A stretch of DNA of 64,000 nucleotides, taken from Rhynchonema sp. JSB1_4 (lineage: Eukaryota; Nematoda; Chromadorea; Monhysterida; Xyalidae). Made by a program: the position numbers and the translations under genes. Below are positions 10,863-22,015 of the stretch, in pieces (position 1 is the first letter of the stretch; every line of letters starts with the position of its first letter). The notes beneath the pieces were generated by a model that had not been told where the DNA came from, searched no databases, and saw nothing but the letters and a program-made list of their open reading frames with translations. The stretch covers positions 62,001 through 126,000 of the forward strand of contig JASAMV010008713.1 in assembly GCA_030248065.1 (NCBI GenBank), written 5' to 3'.

Positions 10863-13800
10863 TCAAGTATTTGATGAAAAATCAGTGGCTGACGGTGCAC
10901 CCAAGTCATCGGGAAAATCGGTGATATCGGCAGTGTCAAGATCATCAACCTGAAATAGAATGAAACGTCCTACTTTTTGTATCCAGCACAATACAACTCA
11001 TTCGGGAAGACCATAGCCGAAGTCATCTTGCAAAATGTTTGACCTACGTCAAAAAATTGCGACAAAGCCTGGCCCGGCCGATCACAAAGCTTGATACCAG
11101 CGGCCACAATGATTCGTCCGACTACCACTACTCTGAGTGCACAATCCAACCAACGTGACGTCACGTACATCATCATCACCACTGTCGTCATAATCATCGT
11201 CATCATCCCCTTCGTCCTCCTCCTCCATTTCATCGTGTTCCGACGCCTGAATTATCAAGGAAAACACATAATCTTGCACTGTAGTGGCTGGGTGGACGCA
11301 GTGGCGCACCTGGGAATGGGCAAATTGGGCAATGCCCAGGGTGTCTCAAAAGTGCCCATGGGCACAATTTTGCCAAAAGTGCCCATGGGCACAATTTAAT
11401 TCCCTCAAAATGCCCATCATGGGCAAAGGCAGTGGCGCAACAGCCATATGGGCACCTTGGTCAGGTGCCCATAGTCAATTTGAGATGGTGGTCAATTCAA
11501 AAAAATTGAGGTGGTCAATTAAAAAAATGGTGCCCATGGGCACTTTTGGCGAGTTTTCAGGTGGCGATGGGCACTTTTTTGACATGGAAGTGTGAGAAAT
11601 GCGGTTTCCAAAGGTACAAAGAGCGAAAAAATCTAAAAATTTTCGCGCTGCGCGCGTTTCTCCCCGTTTCCTTTTGTGTCAATGTTGCCCATAACTGGTC
11701 TAAGTAAGCGTAGACTTGCTACTCCACTGCAATATATAGCAGTAAGTACTACAATCATGTTCATTGCAACACGCTGATTGGCATTGGTTGCAAAACAGGG
11801 GGGCTTCAAAGTTCATCTGCCGACGATCAAACGCACTTAGAGTCTAGTGAATTGGGCACAGTGTGTTTGTTGGCGAACTCCAGACCAAATGAGATGTGAA
11901 GGACAGTCGGTCATGATTTACAAATAAAAAACACCTGTTAAATACGTCCAAACAGCCATTTTACCACAAAATTCCTCCGAAATCTGAAAATTTTGCGTTC
12001 AGTAACAGTTCTCTTCTTCATCCAGTCTAAGAGCGTTGGACCAAGTAAAGGGCACATTCAGGGGGCAGAAGGCCCGTGCTCCCCTTGTGCAACTTCGCCC
12101 CAGACTGAGTGGGCACTGGGCAGTGTCTGGGATCCCCTCGCCTGATACAACCCCCCTATGTTTGGCATGGTACAGAAGGTATTCCCCCGATCAGTGCTGT
12201 GGCTACTTTTGCGGGGCGGGTAGGGTACATAGGTGGAAAAAATCGGGGCGGGTAGGGGGGTAGTGTACCTGGGATCTTGGGGGGGGGGGGAAATCCGGTT
12301 TGGGGGGGGGGAGGGGGGAAGATTTTTCGGGGCGGGTAGGGTACAACACAAGTTTTTTCGCGTGCCTGTTTTTATGTACTAAAAAGTACATATATCGCGC
12401 GCAGCGCGAAATTTTTTGCACTTTTTAGGGTTTTCGGTCGAAATTTGGGCATTTTTGACCGAAAAATGGGCATTTTGGGGGTAAAAATCGGGGCGGGTAG
12501 GGTACCAGGGCGGGGCGGGTAGGGGGGTAGGGTACCAGAGCGGGGCGGGGTAGGGGGGTAGCGTACCAGGCCGGGGGCGGGTAGGGTACCATTGGGGGGG
12601 GGGGACCCCCCCCCCCCCCCCCCCCCCAGCCACAGCACTGCCCCCGATTTTTACCCCTGTATAGTAGGTACATATCCCCGATTTTGCCCCAAAAGTATTA
12701 CTTTTTGACCATGATGACCAAAATTAGTGGTGGTTTTTGCCTTACAATACTCAAAATTCGCGCACCAAAAATTGCGCGAAAAGAATAGAAATTGGTGAAA
12801 ACGCACGAGGTAAAATTGACAAATGTTGGGTTTGCAACAAGCACTAGGTAAAAATGCGTTTTTCCAAAAGTGCCCATACTGACTCCAAAACCTGTGTGCG
12901 CCACTGGGTGGACGGGAGGGGGCTTACCCCAAGGGGCGGGCATTCACAAATATATGTAATATATGTAATTTGTTACATATATTATTTTGGGAGTTACATA
13001 TATTATTTGAATATATGTACCTAATATATGTAATATATGTACCTATTTTTTTCAAAACCGGGCAACCCCCCAAAATTTTCGGAAAATTCCATTGCAACAA
13101 AACGCATTCTTACGCATTTTTAACTCTTCGCCAAGTTTGAGGCCCATCATTCTTACCACCATGGTTCGTTGTGAGACCAAATAAGTAGGAAATAATAAAT
13201 ACTTACGGCATATACGGGCACAGGTAGTGTAGTTCCTTGGAGGCAGTGTAGTTCCTGGTCCGGAGGGGGAACAGGCGGTACCCTCTTTTTTCGGAGGGAG
13301 AACAGACGTACCCACCTGTGGGGGAAGGGGGACCCAAATTTGGAGAAAAGTCATTTTTTGAGGTCGAAAATTTGGCTCATTTTTGCCCATTTTTGGAAAA
13401 AAATCTCAATAAAAAGGGTATTTTGGCGATTTTTGACGACATTGACCTGAAAATCACTCATTTTATGCCTAAAAATGCCTATTTTAGGCCAAAATTTGCC
13501 TATTTTAGGTAAAAATTGGGGGAGCAGACGTACCCGGAGGGGGAACAGTGGGGCAGGCGTACCATGGAGGGGGAACAGACGTACTCGAGGGGGGACCCCC
13601 TTCCCCCAGGAACTACACTGCTTGGAGGTGCAACCATTGGCCTGCCACTACACTGGGCCAATCTGACCAAAGGGGGTCATGGACCCTGCGCCCCCCTGGA
13701 TCCGCCCTTCGTACCTGAACGTTGTACGGTGCACCTCGATGACAATGGCCCACACTCACAGATGACTCACCCAACCCAGGGACCACACCACGACATCAAA

Positions 13801-15206
13801 CCACCATACCCAGGTGCGGTGTGGGGCTGGTGCAGATGTGCCAAAAATGTGGCTCATCGATTTATTAGATAGAAAAATTCATTTTTAGTCAAAATTTTAT
13901 GGTCAGTTGCCAACTTTTTTTTACAAAATGTGAATGTGCGCACCAGTTAAAATCTTAACGCCGCCCTTCTTATTCCCTATGATGTCTTGCCCTTAATTTT
14001 GACCAGCATATCTTGCCACCAACGCCCTGCCGTCTCTTAACGAATTGCTGTCTTTGTCTGCCGACATGGGTGCCTGATTGACCCATGGCCATGGTCAACT
14101 TGAGAGGCCCTTTGGTCAATTTAGCTGCCTTGGAACTGGAAGATCTTCGGTGGGATAAGAACCCCAAATGGCAGCTGTTTGGTCAAATGCATTTCATAGG
14201 TGGGAAAATTGCGCGCTTCGCGTGTCAAACAGATGCACTTTCTCACGGCTTGAAATCCACTGCGCAAAAACAGCAAATTTTTGCGTGCAACCGCGCGGAA
14301 ACGCTCTTGGGCCCCAATATAATTTAGTTAAGGACAAAAACTAATGAAACAGTGCCATCAGTGTCATTTTCGATGCCTTCAGAAAAAACCGGCAACCCCC
14401 ATTTTTTGCCGAAAAAAATCTGGCAACCCCAGTATTTTTTCCAAGGTCAAAATAACTGGTACATATATTATTTTGGCTCCCGTGAATGTCTGCCAAGGGG
14501 TATCTGCAGTATCTATGCATGTATCTTGGGTCAACCCTAAGGGGGGAGAATGGAATCCATCTCAAACTGACCCCAAAAGGGTATCTCGAGTCAGTAGATT
14601 TATGCTTCCTAAACGCAAAAATGGGTGTTTTTGGACTTCGGGAACCCCTCAAATTCGCGCACTCCCACACAAAAATGGTCATTTGCACCAAATTTTGGCC
14701 AAAATGTCAAGAAGAACCCATTTTTGGGCCGATCGTGCAATAAAATTGCATGCAAAAAACGGCCCTTTCTCACTTTTTGATGGACCATAGAGGTATCTTG
14801 GATGGCGGTCTCCTAGGGCATCTGGAGTAAGTCCGGATCCTTCCCCAGGGGATCTTGGGTCGTTTGGCCTGCCACTTACTACAGTCATCATGTGAAAAGC
14901 ACTATTGATAATTGACACAGACGCCCTCCACCACCCACCACTCTGGTGCATCCCAATGGCACACGCGCTGACCAACACTCGGATGCGAAACAATTCTGCA
15001 ACGAGATGAACTCGGTTTGACGCGCGATCGACCAAAACAACATGCAATCGCCACGTGACAAAGATCAACCCCACCCGTTCGCGCATCTCCTCCTCGGCCA
15101 CCCTCAGTTCCAATTCGTCATTGCTGCTGCTGGCCACAATCAACCACACATCATCGATTGGCTGCTCGGGCAAGTCCGGCAGGTACACCGGTGCTGAGAA
15201 GGCCAT
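10863..15206 (-). CDS. Candidate anaphase-promoting complex subunit 15 (APC15)
   Basis: APC15 is a small acidic subunit of the anaphase-promoting complex that helps release the mitotic checkpoint complex. Exon 15206-15075 gives a 44-residue start (MAFSAPVYLPDLPEQ...). Its W21 and DELEL..AEEE stretch aligns without gaps to the W...EETEL..QE part of vertebrate APC15. Exon 11246-11169 begins ASEHDEMEEEDEGDDDDD, matching the ASEHYDDEEEEDDEDD block, and exon 10949-10863 is an acidic tail ending ATDFSSNT. All three joins are phase 0. The short linker that precedes ASEH in vertebrates is not visible, so a small exon may be hidden in the 3.8-kb intron, which is full of transposons. The identification rests on short, acidic similarity and is tentative. 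Confidence 0.5.
11299..12906. mobile_element. hAT-like non-autonomous element, 1.6 kb, 8-bp target duplication
   Basis: The ends are CAGTGGCGCAC... and ...GTGCGCCACTG (11-bp terminal inverted repeat). Both sides carry the exact duplication GGTGGACG (11291-11298 and 12907-12914). A CAGTG-type end with an 8-bp duplication is characteristic of the hAT superfamily. The left part repeats TGCCCATGGGCAC several times. There is no transposase reading frame. A second element (12192-12640) is nested inside. It lies in the candidate APC15 intron. Confidence 0.85.
12192..12640. mobile_element. Nested hAT-like MITE with GGGCGGGTAGGGTAC phrase
   Basis: The ends CAGTGCTGTGGCT and AGCCACAGCACTG are a perfect 13-bp inverted repeat. 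They are flanked by the exact 8-bp duplication CCCCCGAT (12184-12191 and 12641-12648). Variants of GGGCGGGTAGGGTAC occur about ten times, in two blocks (12217-12345 and 12490-12590), around a core containing ATCGCGCGCAGCGCG. Apparent proline-rich reading frames here are translations of this repeat, not genes. Confidence 0.88.
12942..13048. repeat. AT-rich ACATATATTA palindromic cluster
   Basis: Overlapping copies of ATATATGTAA / TTACATATAT in both orientations, able to fold into several hairpins. They lie just outside the 1.6-kb hAT-like element. This looks like simple expansion or an element remnant. Confidence 0.7.
13244..13620. mobile_element. hAT-like MITE, 377 bp, 8-bp target duplication
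   Basis: The ends are CAGTGTAGTTCCTGG and CCAGGAACTACACTG (perfect 15-bp inverted repeat). The exact duplication CTTGGAGG lies at 13236-13243 and 13621-13628. Near each end is a repeated phrase of the type GGGGGAACAG(A/G)CGTAC. The core carries TTTTGCC/TTTTAGGCC repeats shared with 18.1-18.3, 19.2-19.4 and 51.0-51.2 kb. No coding capacity. Confidence 0.88.
13640..14880. other. Intronic stretch with element remnants, no gene seen
   Basis: The stretch contains a GCCTGCCACTACACTG end at about 13639-13654, without a clear partner. It also has GCGCGCTTCGCG at about 14212 and scattered GGGTATCT / GGATCTTGGG phrases at 14490-14860. Open frames here are short and resemble no family I recognise. Confidence 0.5.
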
Positions 15207-15279
15207 TCGGTTTGCGTATATTCAAAACCACCTGAAACACAACGTGAATAAACGCCACAACGTCAATGTTGTCAATTGA

Positions 15280-15761
15280 CAGCAGGTAACAACGGCGCAA
15301 GACCTGTCGATCAGTTCAAAAACCATCACTGGGGTACGAAATCACTTGAAGATTGAACGTAATTGTATTCTGAATTTTATCGATAATTTTGAATAAATTC
15401 TAAAGTGACATATTAAAATTCGCGTACACAATCAATTGGTTCAGCTTCCAGCATCTGAGTGAAACTGAACCATAAAATTACAAACAACAGAACCAAAGAT
15501 ATATTTCGGAATGCGGAAATGAAAAATGTGATTTCTGTACAATGCTTTTGGCACAACTGTAATATTCATATCACAACACTACCACAACCGTGTTGCGAAC
15601 AAAACATTTGATTACAGTACATACAGAGTAAATTCTACCAAGTAAATGGGACTCGATTGGAAAGGCAACATAAAAAAGCACAATGTAAAAATCAGGCCAG
15701 CATTCGGGAAATGAAGACAACCAAAATCGACTGCCTTTCAGTGAAGCACCAAGTTATGCGC
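15280..15761. other. Spacer between the APC15 candidate and PGRMC
   Basis: AT-rich and without convincing open frames. It should hold the PGRMC 3' UTR (minus strand) and the 5' flank of the APC15 candidate. I see no RNA gene or element with clear ends. Confidence 0.5.
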
Positions 15762-18700
15762 TCAAGACGACAATTTCGCCACGTCGCCCTCTTCGTATTC
15801 TGCAGGTGATTCGCCCGGCTTCAGCAGTTTGCCAACGATCGGGTAGCGCACTGCAAACACAAGACAAACACCGTTGGAAAGATCACTGCTGAAAATATAA
15901 GACATGACATCCGTCGGTTATGTCACTTTTTGCCTTGCGATCAACGATGTTTCTGTATTTCTGATGCCACTGGTTTCGATCAGCATGCAAGTTCTTTGTT
16001 AGCCAGATAAAACAACTTTTTAAAAATACGCAGATCGGTTTTGTGGCACGTGCAAAGCTCAGCTTAGCCCCCAGACTTCCGGTATCCCGTATCTTGATTT
16101 TTTCACCGCGGAGTATCCGGCATCCAGACTTTTTGTACAGGGGTATCCTGCCCTGAAAGCTTTCCGTAAAAATCGACCACTTTTATCCCCAAAATGCTCA
16201 AAATCGCTTCCTGAGACAAGCACGACCCCCAATATGAAAACGTTTTATGCTTCCAACACCGAATTTGCTCAATTTTTAATTTAAAAATTCACCTTTTATC
16301 ACATATTAAAATGAAAGGTACCGCCCCCTTGGGTATCCGAGATTTTTTTTACTTTGGGGGCAAGCCCCTGGTATTCGAGATTTTTCATTTTGGCTATCCA
16401 GCACCCAAAGATTTTGGATTTTCGGTACCCGTTTTCGTGACGTTTTGATTTCCCAACGACGCCGCTGGCTAACAAGAAGACTCGAAACATTATTCATGCA
16501 AAAGGTCATGTGAACAAAGCAAGCTTGCCTGCCGAGTTTCAATTTGGAGAGGCAAAACAAACGAACTGGAGAAGTTCTGTGCCCATTCCTTCATTTCCAT
16601 CAATTCGCCGGGCCCCAGATCACCCAGATCGTCGTGTCCGTCGCGTAACGCTGCTGTGGTCGAATCGAATGTGGCAAAACCACGTGAACCATCGCGACCC
16701 GCAAACACGTGGTACGGGCCCTCTGCAAACGGAGCTCGAAACTAAGAAAACAAGCACGATTGATTCACCACCTCATTGGCGTGCAAACACGTTTTTTTGG
16801 AAAATGAATGTTTGTTTATATGTTCTGCTGCTCCTTTCCTTTTGAAAAATAGACCTGGTTTATTCTCGAGCAAGGAAAAGAAAAACACATTTGTTTCAGC
16901 AGCCGGCCGAACCGTGCACCAAAATTGCACGGACCGCACGCGACCGACCTGGCCCATACATTCTGCTACCGCGCGTCACATCAAAGATTTTTCCGTCACA
17001 CGCCAACAGAATTCTCTTATCTTCCCGTTGAACACCATCGTATTCTCTGAGTTGAGCGAGTGTCATATCTGGAAGAAAAGCAGTGCCTTTTTCCGACACC
17101 GACGCCGGTCCCTAGGGGGTAAGGTAAGCATAATAGTGGCAAGAGGGGTTGCGGGTTTGAGTACTTACCCTTCACAAGCAGTGTTGGAGGTACTCTGGAG
17201 GGGGTACCTACTGTACCGGGCTGGGGCTGAGAGAAGGGGGATACCTACTGTACCAAAGCCAATGGCCTGGGGGTTTGGTACCGAGGGCGGTTTGGTGGGG
17301 GGGGGGTAGGTTTTTGGGTGAAAAATTTTAATGTTTTTATTGTGTGTGGAACCGTGGGCACTCCTTCGATACTCCGGACCCTGTGGTTAAGGAACGATAT
17401 TCAGTTATTGATTTCAGGGTTAGGCTTTCTTTAGGCCTAGCCATTGTTGTTAGGCTTAGGCTTAGGCCTACACGCAATGTATTATTAGGGGTGGCTGGGG
17501 CCTAAGCCTAAGCCCAAGCCTGAAAAGAAAACCTCAATTGCTCCTCTCTTGGGAACTGGGTCCCGAGTATCGAAGGAGTGCCGAACCGTGTGAAAACATA
17601 GTATTTACGCGCATAGCGCGGGAATTTTGGGTAATTTGAGTAAAAACCACTGATTTTACACTAATTTTGGCCATTTTGGTTAACAATTGGTACTTCTGGG
17701 GGAAAATCGGGGGGATACCTACTGTACCGGCTTGAAAATCGGGAACCATGCCAAACATCGGGGGAATACCTACTGTACCAGGCGAGGGGATACCTACTGT
17801 ACTGGGGGGGCTACCCCCCCCCCGCCTCCAAACTACTCAAAAGCAATTTTATACCTTTTCAAGGAAAAAATTGTGTTTTTCAACCTCATAAAAACGGTGT
17901 TTTTTGCCTTTTCGAGTGACTAAAGTCATATCTCTCACGCCTAGCCTCGCTCGCATCATACTGGCCTCCCCACACTGTAGTCACTGGGGCTGCGGGATGG
18001 GGGATTCCCCCAAGGGGTGTCTGTCTCGAGCAGTGTAGTTCCTGGGGGGAGGGGAGGGGGTCCCCCTCGGGTACGCTATCTCCCCCTCAGGTGGTACACT
18101 ATCCCCCTATCTCCCCCTCCGGGTACACTATCTCCCCCAATTTTTGCCTAAAATAGGCATTTTCAGGCCGAAAATGGGCATTTTTAGGCCCAAAACGTGT
18201 GATTTTTGGGTCAATGTTCTCAAAAGTCACCAAAATACCCTTTTTATGAAGAATTTTTTCCAAAAAGTGGTAAAAATAGGTCAACTTTTCGACTTCAAAA
18301 ACTGACTTTTTCCTGAATTTGAGTCTCCCCCCCTCAGGGGTACACAGTGTAGTGGCAGGCAGATGGTTGCAAGGTACCCTTGGGGGGGGATGGATCCAGA
18401 TGGTTGCAAGGTACCCCCCTACCCAGTACTCCGGGAGGTTGCAAGGTACCCCTGAGGTCCGAAAAAAGGGTGTTTTTTTGCATGCATTATACTGCAAATT
18501 TGGCCGAAAAATTGGTACTTTTTTGCATTTTGGCCGAAAATTTGCCTAAAATACCTATTATATGGAGGTTTGCGCTTGGTTTGGTATATGGAGATTTTTG
18601 GGGTTTTGAGGTCAAAAAACACCCATTTTTGCCTATAAAAACCGTAAATTGATGGTTGCAAGGTACCCTCCGGGGTGGTTGCAAGGTACCTACCCTTCCC

Positions 18701-19938
18701 CCCCATCCCCCCCAAGGGGTGGTTGCAAGGTACCTACCGTATTGTCGGAAATAGAACCCGGGGGGTCTATTTTTTCACTGGGGTCATTTTGGGGGGTTCA
18801 ATTTATGGGGGGGGGTCAATTATTGGGGGGGTTATATTTTTCATTTGGCCCCCCGACGAAAAAAATCATTGTTAATAATGTCCATAAAAATGGCTTGTTT
18901 TTGGTATTTTCTAACTTCAACAGCGGCAATTATGCTTAAAAAGCTGTATTCTGTTGTGTACGCAAGCTTAAACAACGTCTGACACAACAACACAGCCCTA
19001 CCATACCACTAATCTGTGGTACAATGAAGGTTGGGGGTGGGGTTCTATTAATGGGGGGTCAATTAATGGGGGGGTTCTATTTTTGATTTCGAGCCATTTA
19101 GGGGGGGTTCAATTAATGGGGGGCAGTGTAGTTCCTGGTCCGGCGCGGCGGTTAGTGTACCTACCCCTTTTTTCCGTGCGGCGGTTAGTGTACCTCCCTG
19201 GGGGGGGGGAAGGGGGGGGGAAGACCCAAATCCAGGAAAAAGTCACTTTTTGAGGTAGAAAATTTGACCGATTTTTACCCCTTTTTGGAAAAAATTCTCC
19301 ATAAAAAGGGTATTTTGGCGACTTTTGACATCATTGACCTAAAAATCACCCATTTTAGGCCTAAAAATGCCCATTTTAGGCCTAAAAATGCCGACTTTAG
19401 GCAAAAATTGAGGCGGTTAGTGTACCTGGCGCGGCGGTTAGTGTACTAGTGTACCTTGGTCGCGGCGGTTAGTGTACCTTAGGGGGCCCCCCCCCCCCCC
19501 CCCCACACTACACTGAGGGGGGGTCAAAAGGGGGGCCTATCCCCCACACGGTACTCCTTAGGGGGAAATCCCCCCCAGCCATACACTGGGGGTACACTCC
19601 CCCCTCCGAAAAAAACGGAGGGTCCGCTATTTCCCCCTCCGGACCAGGAATTACGCTGGCCCCAGTAAGGTACAGTGACCGCCGCTCCGACAAATTGGGT
19701 AGGTGTAGGTGTACTAACCGCCTCGCCGGACCAGCAGCCACACTGCCACTGCCAACAAACCTTGCTTTTTCATTGGCGGCAATTCGGGTGGCCATTCAAT
19801 CGGTGGGTCTTCTTTTTTGAATCGGTTAGCGACAAATCGATAAAGAACATAGGCAATTGCCAGCAAACTGACGAAATCCCAGAAACTCAATTCTTGAACC
19901 GAATTCCAGATGTCCAAGCCCAATGAGTCGACGCCCAT
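15762..19938 (-). CDS. PGRMC: Membrane-associated progesterone receptor component (PGRMC), cytochrome b5-like
   Basis: PGRMC proteins are ER-membrane haem binders that support cytochrome P450s and sterol metabolism. Four exons (19938-19761, 17068-16949, 16722-16567, 15850-15762) join in phase to a 180-residue protein, close to the usual 190-220. Residues about 19-37 are a membrane anchor ([19 protein letters not shown]). The cytochrome b5-like domain follows: [25 protein letters not shown], then [18 protein letters not shown] across the exon 2/3 join, including the Tyr of the haem site. The C-terminus is [13 protein letters not shown], the family hallmark. Intron 1 (2.7 kb) is almost entirely nested repeats. 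Vertebrates have several paralogues; I cannot say which one this matches. Confidence 0.93.
17180..17830. repeat. GGATACCTACTGTACC phrase element in PGRMC intron 1
   Basis: Phrases of the form GGGG(A)TACCTACTGTAC recur at about 17200-17260 and 17710-17805, flanking a core with TTACGCGCATAGCGCGGG and a TTAGGC-like tract. A left end CAGTGTTGGAGG and a right CCTCCAAACTACTC are roughly complementary. This resembles the 12.2-kb element, but a clean target duplication was not found. Confidence 0.7.
17416..17525. repeat. TTAGGC-like hexamer tract
   Basis: TTAGGCTTAGGCTTAGGCC followed, after a short spacer, by the complementary CCTAAGCCTAAGCCCAAGCC. The hexamer is degenerate and occurs in both orientations, so the tract can fold back. 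It lies within the 17.2-17.8-kb element. Confidence 0.75.
18031..18740. repeat. Two abutting phrase elements (CACTATCTCCCCC and GGTTGCAAGGTACC)
   Basis: The first starts CAGTGTAGTTCCTGG (18031) and repeats (GGGTA)CACTATCTCCCCC around a TTTTAGGCC core, like the 13.2-kb MITE. At about 18347 a second begins CAGTGTAGTGGCAGGC and repeats GGTTGCAAGGTACC about eight times in two blocks around an AT-rich core. Neither has an identifiable target duplication, which suggests insertion into one another. Confidence 0.75.
18739..19117. repeat. GTCGGAAATAGAACCC element, copy 1 (truncated)
   Basis: Begins ATTGTCGGAAATAGAACCCG and repeats GGGGGGGTCAATTA / GGGTTCTAT near both ends around a core with AAGCTTAAACAACGTCTG. 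A second copy lies in opposite orientation at about 20345-20775. The right end of this copy is broken at about 19117-19123 by the next element. Confidence 0.8.
19124..19515. mobile_element. hAT-like MITE with GGCGGTTAGTGTACC phrase
   Basis: The ends CAGTGTAGTTCCTGG and TAGTGTGGGG (complement of CCCCACACTACACTG) form an imperfect terminal repeat. The flanking octamers ATGGGGGG and AGGGGGGG differ at one base. Internally CGGCGGTTAGTGTACC is repeated near both ends around a TTTTAGGCCTAAAAATGCC core shared with the 13.2-kb copy. It is inserted into the end of the preceding element. Confidence 0.72.
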
Positions 19939-20027
19939 TTTTGCAGTTTTTCTTCCACGTAACGTTTCTGGAACGTTTTATCATGCCATGCCAGAGCGGG
20001 GTAGTACTTGGGGGGACCCCCAAATTC

Positions 20028-20180
20028 ATCTACCTATCGTCAACACTTTTTGATTTCATCCATCTATCGTCAACCCATGCGGGCAAATCTATCTATCGTC
20101 CACAAATTCTGGGAACCATATAATCTATCTATCGTCCACAAATTCTGGGAACCATATAATCTATCTATCGTCAACAACAA
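20028..20180. repeat. CATCTATCTATCGTC direct repeats
   Basis: About seven direct copies of (A/C)TATCTATCGTC(A/C)(A/C)CA, two of them in near-identical 40-bp units (AATTCTGGGAACCATATAAT). Followed by CACGCGCTTCGCGCGG, the same kind of GC palindrome seen in other elements. The array starts about 90 bp upstream of the PGRMC start codon on that gene's strand. Confidence 0.8.
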
Positions 20181-20344
20181 TCGACCCCGGGCCCAAAATG
20201 ACATTTTGACTCAAAACGGCCCAAAGTCGTTTTCTTGCCCAAACAGGCAAAAAATCACGCGCTTCGCGCGGATTTTAGTATGTCAAGTACGTTTTCATTG
20301 ATCTTTGAACATTATTACCTTGGTCTGGTGCACTATAATGTATT

Positions 20345-20775
20345 ATTGTCGGAAATAGAACCCCCATTAATTGACTACCCACCCCCCATTAATTGAACCC
20401 CACCCCACCCAAATGGCTCGAAATCAAAAATAGAACCCCCCATTAATTGACCCCCCCCCCATTAATAGAACCCCACCCCCCAACCTTCACCGTACCTGGT
20501 AGTATGGTGGTAAGGCTGTGTTGTTGTGTCAAACGTTGTTTAAGCTTGCGTTTTCAGCAGAATACGGCTTTTTAAGCATAATTAACGCTGTTAAAGGCAG
20601 AAAATACCCTAAACAGACCATTTTTAGGGGCATTATTAAAAGTGATTTTTTTCATCGGGGGGCCAAATGAAAAATATGACCCCCCCAATAATTGACCCCC
20701 CCCCCTAAATTGAACCCCCCAAAATGACCCCAGTGAAAAAATAGATCCCCCGGGTTCTATTTCCGACAATACGGT
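20345..20775. repeat. GTCGGAAATAGAACCC element, copy 2 (complete)
   Basis: The terminal inverted repeats are TTGTCGGAAATAGAACCC and GGGTTCTATTTCCGACAA. TTAATTGACCCCCCC-type phrases are repeated at both ends. The core (CGTTGTTTAAGCTTGCGT) is the reverse complement of copy 1 at 18.74-19.12 kb. Confidence 0.85.
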
Positions 20776-20845
20776 ACGTACATGTATAGCTTGATTTTTG
20801 GGTACCCCCACCCCACCCCCACCATCTAAAGCCAGTCGCGTCCAG

Positions 20846-21138
20846 CCAGTCTACGGGAGGTTGTCACTCAGCCCCCGAATACCGTAACCCACCGTAATTT
20901 TGATCTGCAAGGATCGTGTCGAGACCATTTTGTTTTTTATCTATGTTTTGCGTGTTAGCGCCAACACCAACTAACAATTCCAAGTTTTGGTGATCGACGC
21001 GCACGATGACAATTTCCAGCTTGCTGCCGCTAATACACGTGTCGATAGGCAGCGATCAGCATGGGTCTCGCAACGATCTCGCTTTCGGTGGATTACGGTA
21101 TTCGGGGGCTGAGTGACAACCTCCCGTAGACTGCCTTT
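20846..21138. mobile_element. TA-type MITE, GTCTACGGGAGG family, copy 1
   Basis: About 290 bp with terminal inverted repeats of about 50 bp: CAGTCTACGGGAGGTTGTCA...ACCGTAACCCACCG and the complement. The other two copies (51399-51694, 51818-52111) have TA on both sides, typical of Tc1/mariner-related MITEs. This copy lacks the first bases of its left end. No coding capacity. Confidence 0.85.
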
Positions 21139-21569
21139 ATCTATCGTCAAATTCCCCAGCCAACCCCCACTGTCTAATTCCCCCACCGCTTGCCCCCCAC
21201 CCCCAGCCCCCACTGTTCAATTCCCCGACCCCCACCCCCAGAAAAACTCCACCCTTGAGAAATCCAACGGGGGGAAACCTTCACTGAACACCGAAAACAA
21301 AAAAAAATTTCGCTTCCCTCAAAAAGGGTACCCGCTGGTGTGCCTGATTTGACAAGGAGAACTGGCTGTGGTGCCACGGCATGGCGGGGGAAACCCAAAG
21401 GTTGATGGAAGACTCATTACTATTGTAATCAGTTTATCCTGCAGAGGCTCTGGCGGGAAGACTCATTATTTCTTTGAAAATAAAACGGATTAAACGGAAT
21501 CCCCGTAATGAGTTTTCCCCTCAGGGCCGTTTCCCAGGAAGACTCATTATGCATGTTGTATGTGCCCGG

Positions 21570-22015
21570 CGTGTGTTCAGCCTAAGCCTAAGCCTAAGTT
21601 TAAGCCTGAGCCAAGACTGAAGCCAACATATATGCCTAAACGTGAGCGTAAGCCTAATGTTAAACTTTAACTAAGCCTAAGCCTGAGCTCAAGCCTGAGC
21701 CCAAACATTGGTTCAGGACCAAGTTCCAGCTGGATTCCGTTTAATCCGTTTTATTTTCAAAGAAATAATGAGTCTTCCCCCCAGCACGCAAAAATCCGTT
21801 TAATCCGGTTAATCCGTTTAATCCGTTTTATTTATAATGAGTCTTCCCGGCACGAACCCAAAGCCTTCTGGTGGAGGAAGGAAATGTCCCACTCCTCCAA
21901 AAATCAAATTCCGATCTTTTGATAGAATGCACGGATTGGCTTAGGGTTTGGCCTAAACCTAAGCCTAACAAAAAGCCTGAGCCTACGCGTAAGCCTGAGC
22001 CTGAGCCTGAGATAA
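21570..22015. repeat. Degenerate AAGCCT/TTAGGC hexamer tracts and CCGTTTAATCCG repeats
   Basis: AGCCTAAGCCTAAGCCTAAG and many one-base variants (AAGCCTGAG, AACCTAAGCCTAAC) occur at 21577-21705 and 21940-22010. Between them are repeats of ATCCGTTTTAT and GGAAGACTCATTA in both orientations. No gene is seen here. Confidence 0.75.

Noticed and set aside
12372..12673. Proline- and glycine-rich open frames of 80-90 codons on the minus strand
   Set aside because: They are translations of the GGGCGGGTAGGGTAC phrase repeats and a G/C run inside a MITE with perfect ends; no splice signals or conserved residues.
17416..22015. A genuine telomere or chromosome end
   Set aside because: The hexamers are degenerate, in both orientations, short, and surrounded by intact genes on both sides.
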